DNA of 5,644 nucleotides from Candidatus Nomurabacteria bacterium (GCA_020850295.1 JADZEV010000049.1:1-5644); one strand, 5' to 3'. Counted from the stretch's first letter, positions 1 to 5,473 are shown. The notes: generated by a model not told the origin, from the letters alone. Numbers and translations are program-made.

Positions 1-272
1 TCACGAGTTATCGAAATAGAAAGATTGTCAGGCAAAACTCCAGCAATGAGAGTTTGAATAATAATCTCATTTTGAGTTTCGTAAACATCAACTGGCAGTT
101 CACCAACTTCTTCTTTTTGTTGTTCTTCTATATTTTTTTTATCTAAATGTTCAACTTCTAAAATAGTATTTTTCTGTACCTCACTTTTAGTAGGAACTTG
201 TTCAAACTCTTCTTCATTATCATCAAAACGAAGGTTTCCTGCTAATCTTTCAAAAAATGATCTCTTTTTCAT
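1..272 (-). CDS. Hsp20/alpha-crystallin family small heat shock protein, 5' part only
   Basis: I translated this reading frame by hand. It starts at ATG (272-270), is open to the left edge, and shows 90 residues. Residues 1-56 are charged and probably disordered, starting MKKRSFFERLAG and rich in Glu and Lys. From about residue 57 the segment GELPVDVYETQNEIIIQ, then LIAGV, then LPDNLSISITR matches the start of an alpha-crystallin domain (first beta strands, with the usual 'P-V-D-V-Y-E-T' and 'A-G-V-x-P-x-x-L' pattern). Family members are ATP-independent holdase chaperones that form oligomers in the cytoplasm. The rest of the domain and the C-terminal I-x-I/V motif lie outside the window. The start is supported by an extended -10 box 6 bases upstream. 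It lies 15 bases after the PrsW-family gene. The family call is firm; substrates are unknown. Confidence 0.85.
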   Translation of the reverse strand, partial: MKKRSFFERLAGNLRFDDNEEEFEQVPTKSEVQKNTILEVEHLDKKNIEEQQKEEVGELPVDVYETQNEIIIQTLIAGVLPDNLSISITR

Positions 273-278
273 GAATAT

Positions 279-307
279 ATTGTAGCACTAATTTGTATCT
301 ATGTGCA
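279..307 (-). promoter_or_regulatory. Putative promoter of the hsp20 gene (leaderless)
   Basis: On the minus strand an extended -10 TGCTACAAT (287-279) matches TGnTATAAT with one mismatch, and a possible -35 TGCACA (307-302, four of six) lies 17 bases upstream. The -35 sits inside the end of the upstream protease gene. Only six bases separate the -10 box from the ATG, so transcription would begin at or very near the start codon. No Shine-Dalgarno sequence is present. Confidence 0.5.
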
Positions 308-1001
308 GTTCTTTTTCTTTTGGAATACGGCTTAGTTTCTCTAGAACCAAAAGACTAATAATCGCCGCTATCCACAAGTAGCCATATATTTGAAGAAAGT
401 CCGCCGTTGTGTTTTTAAGAATAAAAAGATTAAATGTTGTATGGAAAAATGTTGCAACAGCTAGTCCGAAAACCATAAAAATACCTACCATTTTTTTAGG
501 GGATAATCCTATGGCAATACCAATAAATCCACTAGCTATAGCATGAAGTAGGGTAGACCCAAAAAATCTTAAGCCCCCAGTTAATAATCCAGCTGTCACA
601 CTAAAGTTAATACCAGGTTTTAATATATAAAGTACATTTTCAAGTGCCGCAAAGCCAAGAGCGATGGTTATCAGATACATAGCTGGATCTATAGCCTCAT
701 CGTTTGACCTACTCTTTAGTGCTATTAGGCAAAATATAGCAAACTTTAATACTTCTTCTATACCTGCCCAAACAGCTATTCGAACCTCGTTAATACTTAT
801 CAAATCCTTTACTTCTTTTTGTAAAAATCCAGCGACAACAACCATTCCAGCTCCTAACAAAAAACATAAAAGCAAAAGCCAAAATGGCTCAGGGTTATTT
901 TTATCTCTTTTAAGCCAAAAAAATAACCAGATCAAAGAAGGTAGCAATCCTGTAAAAAGAGCAAATACTATATGTTGTGTATTTATTATAGTGAAGGCCA
1001 T
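288..1001 (-). CDS. PrsW-family intramembrane metalloprotease (CPBP/PrsW superfamily)
   Basis: This is a 237-residue, very hydrophobic protein with about seven or eight predicted membrane segments (by eye: 10-30, 40-60, 76-96, 107-127, 137-161, 171-195, 206-222). The conserved PrsW-type motifs are present in order: a charged loop KRDKNNPEP (31-39), the glutamate pair in GIEEVLKF (80-87), ALEN (119-122), a histidine in STLLHA (H153), and a histidine in FFHTTFN (H187, N191). In this superfamily the EE pair and the histidines form the intramembrane active site. PrsW of Bacillus cleaves the anti-sigma factor RsiW, but no sigma or anti-sigma gene is visible here, so the substrate is unknown. The ATG start lies inside the last codons of valS (16-base overlap) with no clear promoter or ribosome binding site, so cotranscription and perhaps coupled translation with valS is likely. 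The stop is TAG. Confidence 0.85.
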   Translation of the reverse strand: MAFTIINTQHIVFALFTGLLPSLIWLFFWLKRDKNNPEPFWLLLLCFLLGAGMVVVAGFLQKEVKDLISINEVRIAVWAGIEEVLKFAIFCLIALKSRSNDEAIDPAMYLITIALGFAALENVLYILKPGINFSVTAGLLTGGLRFFGSTLLHAIASGFIGIAIGLSPKKMVGIFMVFGLAVATFFHTTFNLFILKNTTADFLQIYGYLWIAAIISLLVLEKLSRIPKEKELHIDTN

Positions 1002-3169
1002 TTTGAAATCATTAATAAAGGTTTTTCTTTATGTGGTAAAAGTTGCCAGATACTTTCAGTTACAAATGGCATAAATGGATGTAAGACAGTTATGCTTTCA
1101 ACAAGTAAAGTATACAGTAGTTTTTGTCTAGATTTTTTAATTTGTTCATCTTCACTTGAAAGTAATGGCTTACTTTCTTCTAAGATTGTTGAAGCAAAAG
1201 TGTCCCAAATATAGTGATATATTTTTTCAGATGCAATATGTAGAGCATAACCATCTATATCTTCTTGAATTTTATTTATTTCTTCTTTCCATGCCTTATA
1301 TATAGATTCATCTTGTTCTGTTAATGAAAAAGATAAATCCACATCTTCTGTATTTGAAAGTACAAAACGAGTAATGTTCCATATTTTGTTAGCGAAAAGT
1401 TTATAGCCTTTTATTTTTTCTTCTGAAACTTTTGAGTCTGTGCCAGGTGCTGTTCCTACAACGAGGGCCATTCTACCGGCATCTGCGCCATATTTTTGAG
1501 CTACATCAAGTGGATCCATAGCATTACCTAAAGATTTAGACATTTTTTGACCTTTTATATCTCTAACTAATCCGTGAAAATAAACAGTTTCAAATGGAAT
1601 AGTGTTAAGATTATATTTAGTCATCATAATCATTCTAGAGACCCAGAAAGGTAATATGTCGTAACCAGTTTCAAGGACACTTGTTGGATGATATATTTTT
1701 AAATCTTCAGTTTGGTTTGGCCAACCTAAAGTAGAAAATGTCCAAAGACCAGAAGAGAACCATGTATCAAGTGTATCTTCATCTTGTTTCCAGGCATCAT
1801 CTTTTGGAGCTTCTATATCACAATAGATTTCATTTTCTTTATACCAAACAGGAATTCTGTGGCCGTACCAAATTTGCCTAGAAATACACCAGTCATGCAG
1901 GTTATCTATCCAATGAGTATATACTTTTTGAAAGTATTCTGGAACAATTTTTATTCCGTCTTTTTCTACTGCATCACGCATTAACTCTTTTAAGGTTTTA
2001 TTATCATGATTTGGTATTGGTTTATTTACATTTATAAACCATTGGAGTTTAGGGAGAGGTTCTATGATACCCCCAGTTCTTTCAGCTGTTGAAACATTTT
2101 GATCTATTTCTTGTTCAGATTCCATCAGGCTCTGATCTTCTAGCCATGAGACTATTGTTTCTCTAGCTTCAGTAACTTTTTTGCCCATCAAGTTTTCATC
2201 GCCAACCATCATTTTGGCATATTCATTTATGACTTGTGGTCTAGGCAAGTCATGTCTATCTGCCATTTCCCAGTCGACCATAGAGTGAGCAGGAGTTACT
2301 CCGAGTGCTCCTGTTCCAAAATCTTTTTCCACTGCTTCATCAGCAATAACTTTAATGTGTATTTTTACTCCACAAAAATCAGCATCGTATTCTTTGCCCA
2401 CATATGCCTTATATCTTTCATCGCTTGGATGCACAGCTACGGCTACATCACCAACTTTAGTCTCTGGTCGAGTTGTAGAGATAGCGATAGGGAATTCTTT
2501 TGAATATTTGAAAGTATACATTTTAGCTTTTCGAGCTTCGTGAACTATTTCGTCGTCTGAAATAGTAGTTTGACCTTTGGGATCCCAGTTTACTATTCGA
2601 TGACCACGATAAATGAGACCATCTTCATACATGGCTTTAAAAGCAGTTCGAACTGCCAAAGTTCTTTGCTCATCGAGAGTAAAGGCTTCACGAGACCAGT
2701 CACACGAAGAACCCATGATTCGTATTTGAGAAGCAATAGTATCATGACTATTTTTTGCAAATTCTTCTATGCGTTTTAGCATTTCTTCTCGTCCTAGGTC
2801 GTGCCGAGAAAGCTTCTCTTCTTTCATTATTTTTTTCTCTACGGTTGACTGCGTAGCAATAGCTGCATGGTCTGTTCCAGGTAGCCAAAGTGTTCTAAAG
2901 CCTTGCATTCTTTTATAACGAATCAAAATATCTTGAACAGTTAACATCAAAGCGTGACCCATGTGAAGCACACCGGTTACATTTGGAGGGGGCATTATTA
3001 TCGTATAAGGTTTTGCATCTTTGTTTGTATACCCATCAGAAATCATTTTTTCAGGATTAAAGTATCCTGAAGACTCCCAAATATTATATATAGCTTTCTC
3101 CTCATTTTGAGGGTCGTAGGGTTTAAGTAGTTTCTCAGGCACATTTATAGAGCCATTTTCTGGATTCAT
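986..3169 (-). CDS. valS: Valyl-tRNA synthetase, short form
   Basis: This class I synthetase charges tRNA-Val with valine in the cytoplasm. The order of visible parts is: N-terminal helix region (12-36); Rossmann fold with the HIGH motif as HMGH (69-72) after PPPNVTG; LPGTDHAAIATQ; the inserted CP1 editing domain with TTRPET (232-237) and FGTGALGVTPAH (284-295); DWCISRQIWYGHRIP; the WFSSGLWTFSTLGWP block; KMSKS (542-546, KMSKSLGN); and the helical anticodon-binding domain ending in HPFMPFVTESIWQLLP. It ends about ten residues after that, so the C-terminal coiled-coil arm of bacterial ValRS (usual length about 860-950) is absent. Two positions that are normally Lys and Asp in the editing pocket are Gly290 and Ser296. 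The start is chosen because an extended -10 box lies 6 bases upstream and the N-terminus aligns with family length. It lies 43 bases after tsaD. The stop is TAA, inside the protease gene. Confidence 0.97.
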   Translation of the reverse strand: MNPENGSINVPEKLLKPYDPQNEEKAIYNIWESSGYFNPEKMISDGYTNKDAKPYTIIMPPPNVTGVLHMGHALMLTVQDILIRYKRMQGFRTLWLPGTDHAAIATQSTVEKKIMKEEKLSRHDLGREEMLKRIEEFAKNSHDTIASQIRIMGSSCDWSREAFTLDEQRTLAVRTAFKAMYEDGLIYRGHRIVNWDPKGQTTISDDEIVHEARKAKMYTFKYSKEFPIAISTTRPETKVGDVAVAVHPSDERYKAYVGKEYDADFCGVKIHIKVIADEAVEKDFGTGALGVTPAHSMVDWEMADRHDLPRPQVINEYAKMMVGDENLMGKKVTEARETIVSWLEDQSLMESEQEIDQNVSTAERTGGIIEPLPKLQWFINVNKPIPNHDNKTLKELMRDAVEKDGIKIVPEYFQKVYTHWIDNLHDWCISRQIWYGHRIPVWYKENEIYCDIEAPKDDAWKQDEDTLDTWFSSGLWTFSTLGWPNQTEDLKIYHPTSVLETGYDILPFWVSRMIMMTKYNLNTIPFETVYFHGLVRDIKGQKMSKSLGNAMDPLDVAQKYGADAGRMALVVGTAPGTDSKVSEEKIKGYKLFANKIWNITRFVLSNTEDVDLSFSLTEQDESIYKAWKEEINKIQEDIDGYALHIASEKIYHYIWDTFASTILEESKPLLSSEDEQIKKSRQKLLYTLLVESITVLHPFMPFVTESIWQLLPHKEKPLLMISKWPSL

Positions 3170-3175
3170 GCCTAA

Positions 3176-3204
3176 ATATTAGCATTTTTAAGTCTTTTTG
3201 CCGA
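3176..3204 (-). promoter_or_regulatory. Putative promoter of valS (leaderless)
   Basis: In the 43-base tsaD-valS gap, read on the minus strand, an extended -10 TGCTAATAT (3184-3176) is followed by six bases and then the valS ATG. A possible -35 TCGGCA (3204-3199, four of six matches to TTGACA) lies 17 bases upstream of the hexamer. The -10 hexamer itself matches only four of six bases; the TG extension supports it. No ribosome binding site is seen, so a leaderless message is implied. Read-through from tsaD is also possible because I see no terminator in the gap. Confidence 0.45.
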
Positions 3205-3212
3205 GCTCTAAG

Positions 3213-4391
3213 CTAAAGAGACAAGTTTCCGTCAGCGCGCAGTTCTTCGGGGTTGTGAGTTTTTATTTTGTCTGAAAATACTTGCATCATAGCAGCCATT
3301 CCTATCATTACAGCATTATCTGTTGCTAGCCAAGATTCTGGAAATAAAACAGAGATACTTGGAAACTTTTTCTCTATAGCTTTAGCCAATTCACTTCTCA
3401 AATATGTATTTCCAGCTACACCGCCACCAACTATGACAGTTTGCACTTGGTATTCTCCTATAGCTTTAAGAGTTTTATGAATAAGAACTTCTATAGCGGC
3501 GTCTTCAAAAGCACAAGCTAGAGCAAGTTTTTCTTCTTCAGTTAGCTCTCTAGTGTTTTGGTTTGTTAAATCTCGAATAGTATAAAGCATGGCTGTTTTG
3601 ATACCAGAGAAAGAGAAGTCATAATCTCCAGAATGCATCATAGGTCTAGGCATTTCAAACTGATTTGCTTGACCTGATTCTCGAAATTCTTTAGCGAGTT
3701 TTGAAATGGCAGGGCCCCCTGGATAAGGTAGACCTAACATTCGAGCAACCTTATCAAAAGCTTCACCAACAGCGTCGTCTCTCGTCTGGCTTATTTTCTT
3801 ATAATTTCCTAAGCCCGTTGATAAGACTAATTCTGTGTGACCACCAGAGACAAGTAGAGAAAGAGTAGGGAAAGTTAAATCATTAAAAACATAATTTTTC
3901 TTGTCTTCTGAAACAAAAGTAGCAGTAACAACATGGCCCTCCATGTGGTTTATAGGTATCACTGGTATATCCCAAATAGTACTAAGTGCACGAGCGGTAT
4001 TAACGCCAACCCAAAGAGCAGGTTCGAGACCTGGGCCAACAGTCACGGCTATATAGTCTATATCTGGTTTTTTATAAAACTTTAAAAACGGCTCCAGATT
4101 TTCTTTAAGTTGAGTTTCTTTTTTATTTAAAAATTCTAGCTTATTAACTATTTCTATAGGTTCTTCTACGGCTTCAAGTAAGTATGATTCGTCCAGTGCT
4201 CCGGTTATAAGAGGAACTATTTTTTCAGCGTGTGCTCGTTTTGCCAACGCAGGGAAGACACCGCCGTATTTTGCATGTATTTCTACTTGAGAAGATAAAG
4301 TATTACCCAAAATATTCACATTTGTTCCTGTATTCTCAAGGATACAAACACCTGTTTCATCGCAACTTGTTTCAATAGCTAGGATTTTCAT
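3213..4391 (-). CDS. tsaD: tRNA N6-threonylcarbamoyladenosine (t6A37) synthesis protein TsaD
   Basis: TsaD transfers the threonylcarbamoyl group made by TsaC/TsaC2 onto A37 of ANN-decoding tRNAs, acting with TsaB and TsaE in most bacteria; those partners are not in this window. Motifs in order: LAIETSCDETG (4-14, ASKHA phosphate loop), SSQVEIHAKYGGVFPALAKRAH (33-54, family motif), GPGLEPALWVG (119-129), the metal-binding HMEGH (149-153), LLVSGGHTE (179-187), DDAVGEAFDKVARMLGLPYPGGP (205-227), FSFSGIKTA (259-267), VGGGVAGN (321-328) and ATDNA (356-360). All catalytic positions appear intact. Length is 392 against about 335-345 usually; the extra residues are a charged, helical-looking insertion of about 38 residues around 70-108, between the conserved AEKIVPL and IDYIAVT segments. 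The start fits the family N-terminus exactly and has an extended -10 box 8 bases upstream. Its divergent neighbour is an unknown 105-codon gene. Confidence 0.97.
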   Translation of the reverse strand: MKILAIETSCDETGVCILENTGTNVNILGNTLSSQVEIHAKYGGVFPALAKRAHAEKIVPLITGALDESYLLEAVEEPIEIVNKLEFLNKKETQLKENLEPFLKFYKKPDIDYIAVTVGPGLEPALWVGVNTARALSTIWDIPVIPINHMEGHVVTATFVSEDKKNYVFNDLTFPTLSLLVSGGHTELVLSTGLGNYKKISQTRDDAVGEAFDKVARMLGLPYPGGPAISKLAKEFRESGQANQFEMPRPMMHSGDYDFSFSGIKTAMLYTIRDLTNQNTRELTEEEKLALACAFEDAAIEVLIHKTLKAIGEYQVQTVIVGGGVAGNTYLRSELAKAIEKKFPSISVLFPESWLATDNAVMIGMAAMMQVFSDKIKTHNPEELRADGNLSL

Positions 4392-4399
4392 GTTCGGAA

Positions 4400-4427
4400 A
4401 CTATAGCAAATTATTGCATTTTTTGAA
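4400..4427 (-). promoter_or_regulatory. Putative promoter of tsaD (leaderless or near-leaderless)
   Basis: Read on the minus strand, an extended -10 TGCTATAGT (4408-4400; hexamer five of six to TATAAT) lies 8 bases before the tsaD ATG. A possible -35 TTCAAA (4427-4422, four of six) is 16 bases upstream. The expected transcript start is within one or two bases of the ATG, and no Shine-Dalgarno sequence is present. It shares the 67-base gap with the divergent gene's promoter, so the two polymerase sites would overlap. Confidence 0.6.
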
Positions 4428-4432
4428 AGCTG

Positions 4433-4444
4433 TGGTAGTGTAAT
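4433..4444 (+). promoter_or_regulatory. Possible promoter core of the 105-codon gene
   Basis: The sequence TGGTAGTGTAAT contains a -10-like TGTAAT (4439-4444, five of six) 14 bases before the ATG. No convincing -35 is seen; the best is TTGCAT at 4414-4419 with an over-long 19-base spacer. The TGGTAGT part recurs before the 152-codon gene, which is the main reason to list it. Confidence 0.3.
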
Positions 4445-4458
4445 AAAAACTTTTAGCT

Positions 4459-4776
4459 ATGATTAATACACATAGAATAGATTATCAAATTGAAGGTTAT
4501 AACTTCAAAGGTTTAATTTCACTAGAAACTGATAGTATTGGTAGCTCAACTTGTTTTGATATAGCTAATAAATTTATTTTAGAATACTTTGATAGGCTTG
4601 CTAAGCCTGATAAAGATATTTTTAAAATGACTTTTCAGAATAAAGAAACAATATCAGAATGCTCTAAATTATCAGTTTATTTAATAAGTGACGGATCTTT
4701 GTCTAAAGAAGCTTCTGAAATGATGCTTCTTGATGTAAAAAATAAGATTCATGAAAAAATATTTTCCACAGCCTAG
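4459..4776 (+). CDS. Hypothetical protein, 105 residues, family not recognised
   Basis: I do not recognise this protein. It starts MINTHRIDYQIEG with an alternating polar/hydrophobic N-terminal stretch (5-24, probably beta strands), followed by helical-looking segments (32-50, 83-103) and a beta-like KLSVYLIS (about 70-77). It has two cysteines (32, 68), no signal peptide and no membrane segment, so it is probably a small soluble alpha/beta protein. Evidence that it is a real gene: an open frame filling the space between the tsaD promoter and tRNA-Val, AT-rich codon use like its neighbours, a candidate promoter upstream, and a strong intrinsic terminator whose hairpin includes the stop codon TAG. 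There is no Shine-Dalgarno sequence before the ATG. It is divergent from tsaD and convergent with tRNA-Val. No function can be given. Confidence 0.7.
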   Translation: MINTHRIDYQIEGYNFKGLISLETDSIGSSTCFDIANKFILEYFDRLAKPDKDIFKMTFQNKETISECSKLSVYLISDGSLSKEASEMMLLDVKNKIHEKIFSTA

Positions 4777-4789
4777 CTGTGGTTTTTTT
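4766..4789 (+). terminator. Intrinsic terminator of the 105-codon gene
   Basis: A perfect 7-bp stem CCACAGC (4766-4772) / GCTGTGG (4776-4782) with a three-base loop CTA is followed directly by seven T (4783-4789). The hairpin lies within the last codons of the gene, and the TAG stop (4774-4776) spans the loop and the first base of the 3' arm. The T run ends one base before the 3' end of the convergent tRNA-Val. On the other strand the hairpin is followed by AAAATATTTTTTC, a poor U tract, so termination of tRNA-Val transcripts here is doubtful. Confidence 0.9.
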
Positions 4790-4790
4790 G

Positions 4791-4864
4791 TGCGCGATAC
4801 AGGGATCGAACCTGTCACCTCTACAATGTCAATGTAGCGCTCTAACCATATGAGCTAACCGCGC
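4791..4864 (-). tRNA. tRNA-Val(GAC)
   Basis: On the minus strand a complete 74-base cloverleaf can be folded. The acceptor GCGCGGT pairs with ATCGCGC (one G-U). The D arm is GCTC/GAGC with a nine-base loop containing GG. The anticodon stem CTACA/TGTAG holds the loop TTGACAT, giving anticodon GAC (valine, GUC/GUU codons). A five-base variable region follows, then T arm ACAGG/CCTGT with loop TTCGATC. The discriminator base is A. The CCA tail is not encoded (ACA then A-rich sequence follows), so a CCA-adding enzyme is needed. Confidence 0.97.
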
Positions 4865-4877
4865 ATCGGGTTTGTTT

Positions 4878-4886
4878 AATATATCA
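4878..4886 (-). promoter_or_regulatory. Putative extended -10 promoter of tRNA-Val
   Basis: On the minus strand TGATATATT (4886-4878) fits TGnTATAAT with one mismatch in the hexamer. Thirteen bases separate it from the tRNA 5' end, giving an expected leader of about six bases, which RNase P would remove. I see no good -35 at the usual distance; the TG extension may compensate. Confidence 0.5.
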
Positions 4887-4900
4887 CCTTAATATAAGGA

Positions 4901-4935
4901 ATGGTAGTAGTGAAAATGGTATGGTAGTATAGAAT
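4901..4935 (+). promoter_or_regulatory. Direct repeat and possible promoter of the 152-codon gene
   Basis: ATGGTAGTAGTGAA (4901-4914) and ATGGTAGTATAGAA (4921-4934) agree at 12 of 14 bases with a period of exactly 20 bases, about two helical turns. The second copy contains overlapping -10-like hexamers TATAGA (4928-4933) and TAGAAT (4930-4935), 17-19 bases before the ATG. No clear -35 is present. The repeat could be a tandem binding site for a regulator next to the -10 box; this is inference. Confidence 0.4.
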
Positions 4936-4952
4936 TAAACAAATCCCTAATT

Positions 4953-5411
4953 ATGGAACTTAAAGCACCTTTAATTTTAATCCCTTGGGACAATCTTTTT
5001 ATTGACTGTACAAAGAAAAATCATGTTATTGTGTTCAGTTATCCTATGGCTAATTCTTTGATATCTGCTATAAAAAATAGCTCTAAAAGAATTATTCATC
5101 AAACAAAAGCCGTGGGGCTTTCATGTTTTTTTGATTCTTGTTTAGATTATGACGATTCTGAACTAGAATACCTATATGAAGATACAAAAAAGTGCTTAAT
5201 TAAATCTTTAGTTAGAAGAGGTGACCAAGAATGGGTATTTGCTAATAGTTTAATACTAAAAGAATTTAAACTATTTTTTAGTTCTGATTATGTACAGTAC
5301 TTTGAACAGGGTAATATCGAAGATCCTTTTATGCTTTTAGCATCTGATGACACATCTATGATTAGCTTTTCTTTGCCCAAACCTAAGGACATAATAATTA
5401 GTTTGCAGTAA
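4953..5411 (+). CDS. Hypothetical protein, 152 residues, family not recognised
   Basis: I do not recognise this protein. It begins MELKAPLILIPWDNLF, with two strongly hydrophobic strands (LILI at 7-10 and HVIVF at 24-28), then a helical-looking part (32-56), an acidic stretch around DYDDSELEYLYED (65-77), a basic helix KKCLIKSLVRRG (79-90) and a C-terminus ending in alternating strands (ISFSLP, IIISL). There are four cysteines (19, 58, 63, 81), too irregular for a classic zinc site. No signal peptide or true membrane helix is seen, so it is probably cytoplasmic with a mixed alpha/beta fold. Support for a real gene: an uninterrupted frame filling the space between the two tRNAs, a candidate promoter just upstream, and an intrinsic terminator starting on the last base of the TAA stop. 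The ATG has no Shine-Dalgarno sequence. Function unknown. Confidence 0.7.
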   Translation: MELKAPLILIPWDNLFIDCTKKNHVIVFSYPMANSLISAIKNSSKRIIHQTKAVGLSCFFDSCLDYDDSELEYLYEDTKKCLIKSLVRRGDQEWVFANSLILKEFKLFFSSDYVQYFEQGNIEDPFMLLASDDTSMISFSLPKPKDIIISLQ

Positions 5412-5439
5412 GCCCTATAAGGGGCTTTTTTGTTTTTTT
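5411..5439 (+). terminator. Intrinsic terminator of the 152-codon gene
   Basis: A hairpin AGCCCT (5411-5416) / GGGGCT (5421-5426), six pairs including one T-G, with loop ATAA, runs straight into TTTTTT, then G, then seven more T. The first base of the stem is the last base of the stop codon TAA. It separates this gene from tRNA-Glu. Confidence 0.88.
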
Positions 5440-5448
5440 ATAAAAAGG

Positions 5449-5457
5449 TGTTAGAAT
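5449..5457 (+). promoter_or_regulatory. Putative extended -10 promoter of tRNA-Glu
   Basis: TGTTAGAAT (5449-5457) fits TGnTATAAT with one mismatch in the hexamer and lies 16 bases before the tRNA 5' end, giving an expected leader of about nine bases. The only -35 candidate, TTGTTT (5430-5435), falls in the T tract of the preceding terminator. Confidence 0.5.
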
Positions 5458-5473
5458 GTTTTCGCTACCAAAT

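Larger units (their letters stand above)
4868..4947. repeat. Inverted repeat spanning the divergent tRNA-Val / 152-codon-gene promoter region
   Basis: The left arm GGGTTTGTTTAAT (4868-4880) and right arm ATTAAACAAATCCC (4934-4947) are complementary over 10 perfect pairs plus three GC pairs after a one-base bulge (T4944), with 53 bases between. Each arm overlaps the -10 and first transcribed bases of a divergent promoter, so both transcripts would start with almost the same sequence. It could be a symmetric operator or shared initial-transcription sequence; function is not known. Confidence 0.6.

Noticed and set aside
664..1214. Plus-strand open frames opposite the protease and the valS end
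   Set aside because: They lie antisense to genes with clear family motifs, overlap each other, and their translations show no recognisable pattern.
1784..2779. Several plus-strand open frames of 62-89 codons opposite valS
   Set aside because: They are shadows of the valS reading frame; low-complexity translations, no start signals.
3196..3212. Possible terminator between tsaD and valS
   Set aside because: The only symmetry is a short GAGCTC palindrome followed by mixed A-rich sequence; there is no proper stem with a T run.
3268..3480. A 70-codon plus-strand open frame opposite tsaD
   Set aside because: It is antisense to the highly conserved C-terminal half of TsaD and has no independent support.
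4791..4864. Functional link between tRNA-Val and valS because they are close
   Set aside because: They are separated by tsaD and an oppositely oriented gene with its terminator; no T-box or other shared control is visible, so the proximity is probably chance.
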